Assembly: GCA_965240325.2 (NCBI GenBank) | Contig: OZ251253.1 | Span: 558,001 to 622,000 of the forward strand | Direction of reading: 5' to 3' | DNA: 64,000 nt | Source: Rebecca billardiae RCC1528 | Lineage: Eukaryota; Haptophyta | Shown: piece after piece, positions 1 through 10,309 of the stretch | Layout: each line of letters begins with the position of its first letter | How positions within the stretch are numbered: position 1 is the first letter of the stretch | The notes under the pieces: model-generated | The model's database searches: none | What the model was told of the DNA's origin: nothing | The model's input: the letters and a program-made list of their open reading frames with translations, nothing else | Translations under genes and position numbers: made by a program

Positions 1-716
1 GCCGCCCCCCGCCGAGCATATATGCATGCTGCGGAACTGGAACAAAACAAAGTCACCCGGGCAGAAAAGCCCGGGCCAGTCGGGCAGAAAAGCCCGGGGC
101 AGCCGCGAAGGGGCCGCCCCCCGCCGAGCATACGCATGCTGCGGAACTGGAACAAAACAAAGTCACCCGGGCAGAAAAGCCCGGGCCAGTCGGGCAGAAA
201 AGCCCGGGGCAGCCGCGAAGGGGCCGCCCCCCGCCGAGCATACGCATGCTGCGGAACTGGAACAAAACAAAATTACCCGGGCAGAAAAGCCCGGGCCAGT
301 CGGGCAGAAAAGCCCGGGGCAGCCGCGAAGGGGCCGCCCCCCGCCGAGCATATATGCATGCTGCGGAACTGGAACAAAAAAAAGTCACCCGGGCAGAAAA
401 GCCCGGGCCAGTCGGGCAGAAAAGCCCGGGGCAGCCGCGAAGGGGCCGCCCCCCGCCGAGCATACGCATGCTGCGGAACTGGAACAAAACAAAGTCACCC
501 GGGCAGAAAAGCCCGGGCCAGTCGGGCAGAAAAGCCCGGGGCAGCCGCGAAGGGGCCGCCCCCCGCCGAGCATACGCATGCTGCGGAACTGGAACAAAAC
601 AAAGTCACCCGGGCAGAAAAGCCCGGGCCAGTCGGGCAGAAAAGCCCGGGGCAGCCGCGAAGGGGCCGCCCCCCGCCGAGCATACGCATGCTGCGGAACT
701 GGAACAAAACAAAGTC
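1..716. repeat. Tandem repeat, 110-112 bp unit, about 6.5 copies
   Basis: The marker CATGCTGCGGAACTGG recurs at 25, 135, 245, 357, 467, 577 and 687, giving units of 110 bp with one of 112 bp. The array runs off the left edge and ends near 716, where the seventh copy breaks off. Every unit holds a perfect hairpin, CCCGGGC-AGAAAA-GCCCGGG, followed by a second GGGCAGAAAAGCCCGGGG block. Open frames across it arise from the repeat and are not taken as genes. Confidence 0.95.
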
Positions 717-776
717 GCCAAAACCAAGTGCCAGTCAGGCAGAGAACGTCGCTGACTGAGCAGTGTCGAGGCAGGA

Positions 777-2740
777 GCGCTGCGGCAGCGAGCGCGCCGG
801 CGGGGCGGCCGCAGGCCGTTGTTGAGCTGCGCGAGCGCGCGCTCGCCCTGCTGCGGGCGAGCGGCAGCGAGCGGCGGTGCGAATGGAGCGTGCGGCGAGC
901 ACGGCCACGCCGAGTGCGAGCGGCACCGCCACCGCGCGCCGAGGAGGCAGCAGCGGGCGGCGAGCTGTCGAGGCCGGAGCGCGGCGGCGGCGAGCGCGGC
1001 GGCGGCGCTGCAGCAGGCTGTGTCGAGCTGCGCGAGCGTGCGCTCACCCTGCTGCGGGCGAGCGGCAGCAAAAGCGAGCGGCGGCGCGAATGGAGCGTGC
1101 GGCGAGCACGGCCACGCCGAGTGCACGCGGCACCACCACCGCGTGCTGTGGCGGCAGCAGGCAGGAGCGCGGCAGCAGCGAGCGCGGCGGCAGTGTGGCA
1201 GCAGGCTGTTGTTGGGCTGCGCGAGTGCGCGCTCGCCCTGCTGCGGGCGAGCGGCAGCGAGCGGCGGCGCGAATGGAGCGTGCGGCGAGCACGGCCACGC
1301 CGAGTGCAAGCGGCACCACCACCGCGTGCTGTGGCGGCAGCAGGCGCAGCGGGCAGCGAGCCGTCGAGGCAGGAGCGCGGCAGCAGCGAGCGCGGCGGCA
1401 GTGTGGCAGCAGGCTGTGTCGAGCTGCGCGAGCGTGCGCTCACCCTGCTGCGGCCGAGCGGCAGCAAAAGCGAGCGGCGGCGCGAATGGAGCGTGCGGCG
1501 AGCACGGCCACGCCGAGTGCAAGCGGCACCACCACCGCGTGCTGTGGCGGCAGCAGGCGCAGCGGGCAGCGAGCCGTCGAGGCAGGAGCGCTGCAGCAGC
1601 GAGCGCGGCGGCAGTGTGGCAGCAGGCTGTTGTTGGGCTGCGCGAGTGCGCGCTCGCCCTGCTGCTGGCGAGCGGCAGCGAGCGGCGGGGCGAATGGAGC
1701 GTGCGGCGAGCACGGCCACGCCGAGTGCAAGCGGCACCACCACCGCGTGCTGTGGCGGCAGCAGGCGCAGCGGGCAGCGAGCCGTCGAGGCAGGAGCGCG
1801 GCAGCAGCGAGCGCGGCGGCAGTGTGGCAGCCGGCTGTTGTTGGGCTGCGCGAGTGCGCGCTCACCCTGCTGCGGGCGAGCGGCAGCAAAGGCGAGCGGC
1901 GGCGCGAATGGAGCGTGCGGCGAGCACGGCCACGCCGAGTGCACGCGGCACCACCACCGCGTGCTGTGGCGGCAGCAGGCGCAGCGGGCAGCGAGCCGTC
2001 GAGGCAGGAGCGCGGCAGCAGCGAGCGCGGCGGCAGTGTGGCAGCAGGCTGTTGTTGGGCTGCGCGAGTGCGCGCTCGCCCTGCTGCGGGCGAGCGGCAG
2101 CAAAAGCGAGCGGCGGCGCGAATGGAGCGTGCGGCGAGCACGGCCACGCCGAGTGCAAGCGGCACCACCACCGCGTGCTGTGGCGGCAGCAGGCGCAGCG
2201 GGCAGCGAGCCGTCGAGGCAGGAGCGCGGCAGCAGCGAGCGCGGCGGCAGTGTGGCAGCAGGCTGTTGTTGGGCTGCGCGAGTGCGCGCTCGCCCTGCTG
2301 CGGGCGGGCGGCAGCGAGCGACGGCGCGAATGGAGCGGGCGGCGAGCACGGCCACGCCGAGTGCAAGCGGCACCACCACGGCGCGCCGTGGCGGCGGCAG
2401 CAGCGACGACGAGCACGAGCAAACAAGCACCACCACCATCGCGCGCCTGTTGCGTTGTGCGGGCGCGCGCTCGCCCTGCTGCGGGCGAGCGGCAGCGAGC
2501 GGTGGCGCGAATGGAGCGTGTGGCGAGCACGGCCACGCCGAGTGCAAGCGGCACCACCACCACGCGCCGTGGCGGGCCGAGTGCAAGCGGCACCACCACC
2601 GCGCGCCGTGGCGGCGGCAGCAGCGACGACGAGCACGAGCAAACAAGCACCACCACCATCGCGCGCCTGTTGCGTTGTGCGAGCGCGCACTCGCCCTGCT
2701 GCGGGCGAGCGGCAGCGAGCGGCGGCGCGAAGAGCGAGCG
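777..2740. repeat. GC-rich satellite, about 181-214 bp unit, 9-10 copies
   Basis: The landmark GAATGGAGCG recurs at about 881, 1088, 1271, 1484, 1692, 1906, 2120, 2328 and 2509. Each unit contains GCACGGCCACGCCGAGTG and a run of CACCAC. Copies diverge by indels, and the last two units carry an extra ACGACGAGCACGAGC block. All three plus frames stay open for most of the block because stop codons are rare in this composition. The frames give Arg/Ala-rich low-complexity peptides with no domain, so no gene is called. Confidence 0.9.
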
Positions 2741-3092
2741 AGCACGAGCAAAGAAGCACGCGACGGCGAAGGAGATGGGGCCTCGTTTGCTGATGATGAG
2801 GCAAGGGGCCCACTGGCAGTAACTGATGAGCAGCTTGTGAGCTCGGCGCGAAAGGTCGTAAAGTGCCGATTTGTGTGAGCTCGACTGGTTAGTTGCTTGA
2901 TGAACTGGAAAGCTGCCACTCGGATGACTGCAGATGATCTTGGATATGATCTCGAGCGCCGTACCAGCACGAAGCAACTACCTGCAGGATCAGGTAGACG
3001 ATGGAGGCCCTTGGCCTTGGCTGTCACGACACTGCGACGCATCACCTTCCAGCCTCCCGACACATTCGGTTATAACTGCGTTATAACGCCAC
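2741..3092. other. Intergenic stretch without recognisable gene
   Basis: Lower-GC unique DNA between the satellite and the LTR element. Its only notable feature is a pair of GTTATAAC octamers separated by TGC at about 3069-3087, close to the target duplication of the LTR element. Confidence 0.5.
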
Positions 3093-3097
3093 ATATA
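3093..3097. repeat. Target-site duplication, left copy (ATATA)
   Basis: ATATA directly abuts the left LTR and recurs at 6555-6559 directly after the right LTR. Five bases is the usual length for LTR-retrotransposon integrases. Confidence 0.8.
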
Positions 3098-3408
3098 TGT
3101 CAGGGAACGCGTCTCGAGGCTTGACGGTCGCGAGGTCGGTCGACGGCTTCGGCTCTTGTTTGCGGTGGAGAGCACAGCTAGTTCGTGGTGCTCGGCTCAT
3201 GTTTCCGCGTTCATTCAGAATCATCTGGAATACTTCGAGATGCCGCCGCCAGCCATGCTGTCCTGCTGTATTTTAGGATGAGGTTCAGGTTGATTTTGGA
3301 GGATTTTGTGCGAGCGCCGCCGCAGCGGTCGCGCCGCCACTGTGTGACTGCGAGTAAAATGTTGGATTGGAAATTGGAAATCACTGTAGATTGGCGATTC
3401 CTTTGACA
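3098..3408 (-). repeat. 3' LTR of the gag-only element
   Basis: 311 bp, direct copy of 6244-6554 at constant offset 3,146. It has TG...CA ends with a 5-bp inverted terminal motif TGTCA/TGACA. Confidence 0.9.
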
Positions 3409-3417
3409 CCCCCCCTC
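3409..3417 (-). promoter_or_regulatory. Polypurine tract
   Basis: Read on the minus strand this is GAGGGGGGG ending exactly at the first base of the 3' LTR. That is the position expected for the plus-strand primer of an LTR retroelement. Confidence 0.75.
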
Positions 3418-3673
3418 AATCCAATATGCGCTCGTCTGTGAGGACTAAGCTTGGATTATGAGTGATTTTGGGCTTGGTATTGTTTGTGCATCTGTGTGCA
3501 TGAGTGAATTGGAGTCAGTAATGGTTGCCAATGCCAGGATACGGGTCATGTGCTGGGACTTCCGTGTGACGGTTTTGGGTAACCCGAGTCAGTCCTGGGC
3601 TTATTTGCACCATATGTTCACTCTTTGGCCTTGATCTTGGACCTTGTTATTGGGCTATGCCCTGCCTTGATAT

Positions 3674-6370
3674 TTAATCATAGGCATCCGGAGCAGGAAT
3701 ATCCAGGAAATGGATACGCTCCTTGGGAAATTTGTTGGCTCCCTTGTTTTTGCCTTTGTTGTAATTGTTGGCCTTGGGGCGTAGCTCTGGGTGGAGATTC
3801 CAACACTGCTGGGCAGTATGGTTCTTGAGACCACAGTGAGTGCACCGTTTGCCGGTGTCCGAGATATTCGGCCCGCTCTCGCCATTGGCTGGAGCCTTTT
3901 GGGCCTGAGCGGCGAAGACTTCGGCGCCCTCAAAGTCACCGCGTCGCCGCGTGCCTTGCTGATAATCAGCATTTTGGCGTATCTTGGAATAATTTTCGGT
4001 CTCTCTCCCCTTGGTATTGTTCTGATGGAGTAGCTTCATTGAGCCGTGCCGTTTGTAGGCATCTTCCATCTGGGCCATTATCTGGTCAGTGTTATCCACA
4101 CATTGCTCGGGCGTGAGCGCTCCGAAGTGCGAGATAACTGACTCGTAGACTTGGGGATGGTCGTGCATGCTGTTATACAGCTTGAAGACCAACATCGTAG
4201 CATCGTCCAGATTCCCATATCGAGATGAGCGGACTTGCTCGACGGATTTCTTGATAATGTCCGATGCGCCAATGGGCGACACCTTTGTCGGGTATAACTT
4301 CAGGAATTCATCCCTGAGTTCGGACATAGTTGTGATCTTGAGCTCGCGCTCAAATATCTGTAGCAGCAGCGCCAGATCCAAGTAGTTCTTGGTCGGATCG
4401 CTGATGTGCAGCTTCGATTCCAGATAGGCGAATAACTGAGGCTCGATAGAGTCCTTCAGCTGCTTGAATATCGCTGCCGCAGATCGATCGTAGACCGATC
4501 CGATCTTGTTGGCGTCAGCGTTGTCAGCCTTGTATGGATCGATTTTGGCTGCGTCTTTCACCCATTTGTCTTTGGCAATGAGTTGAAAGCCGGATAGCTT
4601 GCTATCCTTGGGCTCCATTATGTCAGGTGTGACATCTGAGGATTTGCCCTTGTAGTAGGTGCTCACTTCTGCGAGTGCATCCCGTATCGCGCTGTGTACC
4701 GCGCGCTTGGATTTCAGAGCCGACTGTGTCAGCTTGTGTGTGGCGGGTGTATCCACTCCTGCCGAGGATTCGCGTGCCATGAACACACGTTCCTTCTTGG
4801 TTGGATTAGAGTCTGTGACTCCTCCTTCGATGACTATCCAGTCACGTTTCTTCGACTCAAGTGCATTGGTCGATGTGTCGCGCGCGCTCTGTGGCGATTC
4901 GCGCTCTACCTTCGAGCGAGGAGTGACGCTCGTCGAGGCTGTGGTGCCTTCTTTGGGCTTCTTCACGCTCGTTCTGTCCAGCGGTGATGCATGTGCATCC
5001 GCGGCAGCTTCGGCGGAATACTCTTCCTTGCAAGAGTGTGGCGTTGTGATGGCTGACGCAGCTGATGCATGCGCACGCGCGTCGCGCTCGCCAACTTGGT
5101 TTTGCTGCGGCTTTGCCGTCAAGCAGGTGTATGATGCCCCCCCTGCATCGCATGCGCTTCCTACGTTCGACGCGAGTCGATACGTGCCAGACGAGGACTC
5201 TGCCGTCTCTGCGGCGGTCATCTCGCGGCTGCTTGTGTCGCTCGTGGCGAGCAGCTCGGCTTCGGAAGCCATCGTGAGGCTGGTAATTTTGGGGTAAACG
5301 TATTTGTTTGGGTCAGGCGCATCAATAATAAATGCGGCCGCTGACTTGATGCTTGAGCTCGCTGTGACAGAGTCACGTGTCGTAGCATCTTGGAGCATAG
5401 TTTGCTCTGCCAGACCATACAGGTCGTTTGCGTCGCACTCATCGGTGCTAATGTCCTCGTTCGATCGGTCAGACTCAGACACAGTGTCATGCGCGCGAGG
5501 CTGCAGACTGGCTGCGGCGGTGTCCCGACCTGCGCTGTCACAGGCGGCGGCCAGATGGCCAGCACGCGGAGCAGCGTCGGCAGGCTCGAGGGCCTCGACG
5601 GTCAAAGCGGCATCGGCGGCAGCAGCGTCGAGCGCTGCATCTGCCCCGGAACGCTTGGTGACCTCGTTCGATGACTCGGAGGCAGCAAGGCACTCCTTGA
5701 GCTGCGGGCACTCGGCCTCGCGCTCAGCCGCGCTTGCGGGCGCCAAGTCCCGGGCGGTAGTTGTTGAGATCCCCTGCGCAACGACGTGCGTGCGGATGGA
5801 GTGGCGCGATGGCGGGGGATGCGAGCGGCAACGCTCCTCCTCACCGCGCTGTGCGCGAACCTCCTCCTCAAGGTGATCCTTGATTGACTCGGCATGAATC
5901 CGGTCAACACGCGGTGCGATCGCACTCGACGCGTGGCTGCCTGAGTACAGGTCAGCGGTGTTGCCAGGCCCGTAAGCGCTGGAGATGGGCTTGCGGAGAA
6001 GCGTGAGCTTCTCGCCTTGCCGGTTCTTCTCAGCCTGCATGCCCCTCAGGGCAGCGGCGAGGTAGTCTGGCGTGCGCTTGCGCGCGATCGCCGATGAGCC
6101 GCGCGGCATTGCCGCGCGCTCTGCCACGCCTGGCTTCAACCCAATGAGGGGAGCAACTGGGGCGGGCTGATGGCCGTTCACGTCCTTGCCGCTGTTCTCG
6201 TCGTCTCCATCCTTGCCCAAGTTCTCCCAGCACCGTGCTAGCATGTCAGGGAACGCGTCTCGAGGCTTGACGGTCGCGAGGTCGGTCGACGGCTTCGGCT
6301 CTTGTTTGCGGTGGAGAGCACAGCTAGTTCGTGGTGCTCGGCTCATGTTTCCGCGTTCATTCAGAATCAT
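3674..6370 (-). CDS. Retrotransposon Gag polyprotein
   Basis: Predicted 898 aa, one exon, stop TAA at 3676-3674. The C-terminal end has one CCHC zinc knuckle, CTHCGLKNHTAQQC (about residues 842-855), followed by a basic Lys/Asn-rich tail. Residues from about 620 to 800 form a helical Leu-rich segment of the retrotransposon Gag/capsid kind. The first 600 residues are Ala/Ser/Glu-rich and low in complexity. Gag would form the particle and bind RNA. The first ATG (6370) lies inside the 5' LTR. Another in-frame ATG straddles the LTR inner border, so initiation may be anywhere between. No pol follows, and 3409-3673 is a non-coding 3' leader to the other LTR. The single knuckle resembles Ty1/copia Gag, but assignment to that superfamily is inference. 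Confidence 0.85.
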   Translation of the reverse strand: MILNERGNMSRAPRTSCALHRKQEPKPSTDLATVKPRDAFPDMLARCWENLGKDGDDENSGKDVNGHQPAPVAPLIGLKPGVAERAAMPRGSSAIARKRTPDYLAAALRGMQAEKNRQGEKLTLLRKPISSAYGPGNTADLYSGSHASSAIAPRVDRIHAESIKDHLEEEVRAQRGEEERCRSHPPPSRHSIRTHVVAQGISTTTARDLAPASAAEREAECPQLKECLAASESSNEVTKRSGADAALDAAAADAALTVEALEPADAAPRAGHLAAACDSAGRDTAAASLQPRAHDTVSESDRSNEDISTDECDANDLYGLAEQTMLQDATTRDSVTASSSIKSAAAFIIDAPDPNKYVYPKITSLTMASEAELLATSDTSSREMTAAETAESSSGTYRLASNVGSACDAGGASYTCLTAKPQQNQVGERDARAHASAASAITTPHSCKEEYSAEAAADAHASPLDRTSVKKPKEGTTASTSVTPRSKVERESPQSARDTSTNALESKKRDWIVIEGGVTDSNPTKKERVFMARESSAGVDTPATHKLTQSALKSKRAVHSAIRDALAEVSTYYKGKSSDVTPDIMEPKDSKLSGFQLIAKDKWVKDAAKIDPYKADNADANKIGSVYDRSAAAIFKQLKDSIEPQLFAYLESKLHISDPTKNYLDLALLLQIFERELKITTMSELRDEFLKLYPTKVSPIGASDIIKKSVEQVRSSRYGNLDDATMLVFKLYNSMHDHPQVYESVISHFGALTPEQCVDNTDQIMAQMEDAYKRHGSMKLLHQNNTKGRETENYSKIRQNADYQQGTRRRGDFEGAEVFAAQAQKAPANGESGPNISDTGKRCTHCGLKNHTAQQCWNLHPELRPKANNYNKGKNKGANKFPKERIHFLDIPAPDAYD

Positions 6371-6554
6371 CTGGAATACTTCGAGATGCCGCCGCCAGCC
6401 ATGCTGTCCTGCTGTATTTTAGGATGAGGTTCAGGTTGATTTTGGAGGATTTTGTGCGAGCGCCGCCGCAGCGGTCGCGCCGCCACTGTGTGACTGCGAG
6501 TAAAATGTTGGATTGGAAATTGGAAATCACTGTAGATTGGCGATTCCTTTGACA
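6244..6554 (-). repeat. 5' LTR of the gag-only element
   Basis: 311-bp copy of the left LTR. It should contain the promoter. The annotated Gag ORF starts inside it. Confidence 0.9.
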
Positions 6555-6559
6555 ATATA
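6555..6559. repeat. Target-site duplication, right copy (ATATA)
   Basis: Matches 3093-3097 and directly abuts the 5' LTR end. Confidence 0.75.
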
Positions 6560-9349
6560 TATTATTATTATTAGTATTATTCAGTTATTGAGGAAATTGG
6601 GCCCTCATAGAGAGCGAGTAAGTACTAGTGAGAGCGAGGCAACAGTCACAGGCAATGATACGGACCTGCCACGTTAAGAACCTGGGGTTTACTATCTGCG
6701 GGTCTGGCCGCCTAGAAACTGAGATCGGCGATTGGCTGGTTCGCGCTATACGCGATACTCACAGTAGTCCCACTAAGAAATAAAGCGCGAAACTACGCGT
6801 AGCGTTACGTAGTACGTCCTCAGCCGGCGGCCGGAGCGCGGCTCGGCGGCGCGCGTTGCGGCGCGAGCCTAGCCTGGCGACTCCAACCGCCAGGTCCAGG
6901 GGCGTTGCGCCAGCTGGACAAACGCCCTCCGGTCTTTTCAGATCTGCGCTTTTCAAAACGAAATGTTCCGCGCTCTGTTTAGGGCGAAGCGCGGTGGATG
7001 GCGGCTCGCCGCCGCATGGGCGGGCGAGTCGCCGCTGCCCGCAGAAAACGTGCGTCGGAGGCAAGGAAGCAGGCAGATGGCGCGTCGCGCGCGTCGTAGA
7101 ATTCGGCCGTGACGCTCGCCAGCCTCAGCGCGCGCGGCGAAGCCAAGTCCATGGGCGCACTGCGTGCAGGCGGCACGGCCACGCCGCTCGGCCGCGCGAC
7201 CGGCCTCGCAAGCGTCCTTGCGGCGCGAAAGGGCATCCCAGCTGCGGTCATTCGACTTGTGCGTCGGGAGACGTGTGCCATCTAGCCAACGCGCACGCGC
7301 CGCGAGCTGCACGACGTGCGCACACGTCGCCCGCCGCACCGGTCAGGCGTGCGCCGCAAGCGGCACAGCGGGAGAGGGCCCCGATCCGAGTGCAGGTCTC
7401 GCCGGGGCCCTCCACAAGTCCAAGGATCCTGGACGGTGGGTCCCTTCGCGTTTGTCCAGCTGGCGCAACGCTCTGTCCGAGTGCCCTTCTCAACCACTGG
7501 CAGTGGGCCTGCATATCCTCTTGCACCAACATACACTATATACGCGTGTAATGCCAGGAGATTTGCTCCAGCAAAGGTGCCCAACTGCTGTTTTCTTCGG
7601 CCGGCCTCGCCGGCCGGGCCTAAAGACTCCGCTGGGGCGGCTCTGCCCCCTGCGCTGCGCCCCGGCCGCGTTGAGACTGCCAGCCGTGCGAGGCGGACGC
7701 GAACCTAAGAAACCGAGAATCAGCAGGCTGCGCTCGGGCTACCGAACGGCTAAGAAACCGAGACAGTAGCAGTGGGATCTGTCTGATGACTTCTTATTAC
7801 CCGCGATTGTACGTCTGCATATTTGACCGCAAAGTCCGCAGCACTTCTTTCATCGATTTATTATTTGAATGAACTCTACTGCTGCTGCCGTAATAATCGC
7901 GGGCGCTTACTTATCAACGCGCGCAGTTGGGAGCGGCCAGCGGTGGCAGTAGTGCACTCTCCATTGCAGTTGTGAAGTCGTATTCTCGTCATTACCTTCA
8001 CCTATATACCTGACTGCCGACTCCGATATGTCCGCACCAGAGGACTGGCGACCGGTCGATTGAATAAGTGTCCAACCAACTCTTGGTCTATCGACTGCCC
8101 ACTACATCCGACAGCAGTTGCATGAGTCGTGCCACGGACGATTCTGATGCCTACTACTTATTACTACTACATACTGTTAAAGGAGTCGGCGGGCGGTGCG
8201 ACAGCACAGCCTGGTCATCATCAGTGAGCAATCTTGCGCTGCTGCCCATGAGCCAACCAGACACTCATCGCGGACTCGCCAACCGAGCAGTGCTACTCCG
8301 GGACACACTGCCACCAGTTTACGCACGCACTCCTGTGCTGCTGTCATGATCGCGATATCAACTGATGCGACTGCCTTATTGGCTCGGTCTGCAGCCTGAC
8401 GCGGGTCGGATAGCGCCAGCGGCCGCAGGTGCCGAGCCGGAGTGAGCAAGTGGGCGGGCGGCGTTGCCGCGTGGGCGTCCCGTGCGGACTATGTGAGACT
8501 GAGTAATGCGCGCTTGCCTGGGGTTTGATAATATGACGTGCGCTGTTCGCAGCCTGCGCCGCTGTCGTAGACAGCCAGCGCCGCAGCAGGTCTGGTCTCA
8601 GACCCGCGCCGGACCGATCGCTCGGCCAGTCATCGCCCGCAGCGCAGCACGTCATCAGGCCCATCATCAGCATCCGATTCGTCATGGCAGCATGCAGCGC
8701 CGCTGGTACTGATGCTACGACTTATAATGCTCATCATCACTCAGTCGCCCGCAGCAGATGTCAAAATCCGATTCTCGGTAACCGAGTTAGTAGTCCGTCA
8801 CTGGCGCGCTCGAGTGATACGATTGTATACTCCTGGCGCCGCTTGCGCGGCGCCAGGACCGTCATCGTCGTAGTCCGATATTAGCCCCCACTAACAGCAT
8901 CAGCGATGGCAGATTGACCGCGCGGACCGTTAGCCCGTCGCTATAGCTAGTGCCTGGCGCAGTCACTCTTACCGTGACCCGTAATTATGAGCGGTGCCTC
9001 TGCTATTAATAGTCAGCCGGTACTAATAAGTCCGATACAGCCTGCTGTCGGCTCATCCCATGCCTCGCTGCGACTCAGGGGGCAGCTGGGAATGATATGC
9101 TGATCGGCCACTGGCCGAAGAAGCAGCAGCCAAGAGTTTGCGCTGCAGGCGGTGCAGTGCCAGCTCGGGCACGACGCTGCACACTTAATGCTCACTGACA
9201 CGTCGTCGTTATAGTCAGAGACATTAGCTGGGCCGACCTCCTGACTGCTGCGGCGCCAACACGCAGCGACAGCAGCTTGGCGCGTGCGCGCAAATGCGAG
9301 GTGGTGCGCGGGTGTGCGCATCACCCGGGTGCAGGAACTGCTGGGTCAG
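6560..9349. other. Intergenic DNA without a confident gene
   Basis: 6560-6800 is AT-richer with ATT triplet runs, 6830-7750 is GC-rich, and 7750-9340 has a mixed composition dense in CAT/CAG trinucleotides. ORFs here are short, overlap on both strands and show no domain. A 24-bp inverted pair lies at 6902-6925 and 7448-7471. On the plus strand 7110-7285 reads as Gly/Ala/Arg peptide with a coding-like look, but it has no start context or homology I recognise. Confidence 0.45.
6902..7471. repeat. 24-bp inverted pair, about 520 bp apart
   Basis: 6902-6925 is the exact reverse complement of 7448-7471 (core TTGTCCAGCTGGCGCAA). Similarity stops within a few bases on either side. It could be the ends of a short inverted-repeat element, but no target duplication is seen. 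Confidence 0.5.
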
Positions 9350-10309
9350 TCAGGCACCGCGCACGATGATGTCATTGAGGAGCGCGTCGAAAAAGTCGGT
9401 GCCGCCAATGAACGTGGTCGTACCGGCGTCGCCGGGAACGCACACGTGCGACTGCCATGCGGCGTGCATGGAGCTCGGGCTGAGCTCCGCGCCGCCGGAA
9501 GAGACGCTTGGCGCCGTCGAGAGCGTATTGGGGAAGGGCGGCGCTGGCAGGTCTGCCGACGCTGCGGCACACGGCAACGGCTGCTGCTGCAGGAGCAGCT
9601 GGTGGTGGTGGTCGACGCCCAACACGCCCTTGGTGGCGCCGTGCAGGCTGCACTGGAAGGCGCACGACGCGTCAGCATGCTGCACGATGCGCGCGTTGGC
9701 GGCGTGGTTGAGCACAGCGCGAGGGGCGCGCGCCTGCTGGACGAGGCCGCTGTTCCCTGCCGAAGGGAGCTGGTGCGCGACCAGCACGTGGAAGGGCACG
9801 ATCGGCTGCTGCTGCTGCGCTGCTCGCCACGCGAGCACATCGTCGGGCGAGGGCAGCGCGGCGTTGTCCGACTGGGCGTTCGCCCGGCCTGACATGGCCC
9901 TGGGTGGCAGGTCCATGCTCACGCGCGCACTCGACGGTGCACTTATTGGCGCGGCGCTCGGAGTCGCGGACATGTTCACGTGTGCGTCCCAGCGAGACGT
10001 GTCCGGCCGCGCGACGGCAGCAAGGGCCTGCGGTGCAAGGAGTGAGGGGAGCACGGCTGAGATCGGGCCCTCGAGCGTCGTGTTCGGCACGGCGTCTGCG
10101 CCGTGCCGCTTGCGCAGGCGCTGCCGCTTGTTCTGGAACCAGATCCTGGCTTGGCGCCGGTGGACGTTGAGCGACTTGGCGAGCGCATCGACCGTCAGCC
10201 GGTTGGGCATGTTCGACACGCTGAAGACGGACTCGAGAAGCAGCCGCTGCGCTGGGAGCGGCCTCCAGCGGTGCCGCACGTGCGCGTTAGATCGGTCGGC
10301 GTCAGGCAT
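9350..10309 (-). CDS. Homeodomain transcription factor
   Basis: Predicted 319 aa, one exon, ATG at 10309. Residues 10-69 align as an ungapped 60-residue homeodomain. The conserved core is Leu25 (position 16), Phe29 (20), Leu43 (34), Trp57 (48), Phe58 (49), Asn60 (51) and Arg62 (53), within the recognition helix WFQNKRQR. Position 50 is Gln59. There is no three-residue loop insertion, so it is not TALE type. The domain sits almost at the N-terminus. The rest is low-complexity Ala/Ser/Gln/His-rich and probably disordered, ending in a short hydrophobic-acidic tail (FDALLNDIIV). It should act in the nucleus as a sequence-specific DNA binder. No neighbouring gene suggests a target or pathway. Confidence 0.85.
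   Translation of the reverse strand: MPDADRSNAHVRHRWRPLPAQRLLLESVFSVSNMPNRLTVDALAKSLNVHRRQARIWFQNKRQRLRKRHGADAVPNTTLEGPISAVLPSLLAPQALAAVARPDTSRWDAHVNMSATPSAAPISAPSSARVSMDLPPRAMSGRANAQSDNAALPSPDDVLAWRAAQQQQPIVPFHVLVAHQLPSAGNSGLVQQARAPRAVLNHAANARIVQHADASCAFQCSLHGATKGVLGVDHHHQLLLQQQPLPCAAASADLPAPPFPNTLSTAPSVSSGGAELSPSSMHAAWQSHVCVPGDAGTTTFIGGTDFFDALLNDIIVRGA

Larger units (their letters stand above)
3098..6554 (-). mobile_element. Non-autonomous LTR retrotransposon carrying gag only (TR-GAG-like)
   Basis: Two apparently identical 311-bp direct repeats (3098-3408 and 6244-6554) begin TGTCA and end TGACA when read on the minus strand. They bound a 2,835-bp interior holding a single gag ORF. A purine tract GAGGGGGGG (3417-3409, minus) sits immediately before the 3' LTR, and ATATA target duplications flank the element. 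No protease, integrase, reverse transcriptase or RNase H sequence is visible, so movement would need enzymes from another element. The LTR identity suggests recent insertion. No clear tRNA primer-binding site is seen just inside the 5' LTR. Confidence 0.9.

Noticed and set aside
26-2878. 950-codon plus-strand ORF and the overlapping minus-strand ORF of 892 codons
   Set aside because: They run through two unrelated satellites, have no domain, and equal-length alternatives exist in other frames.
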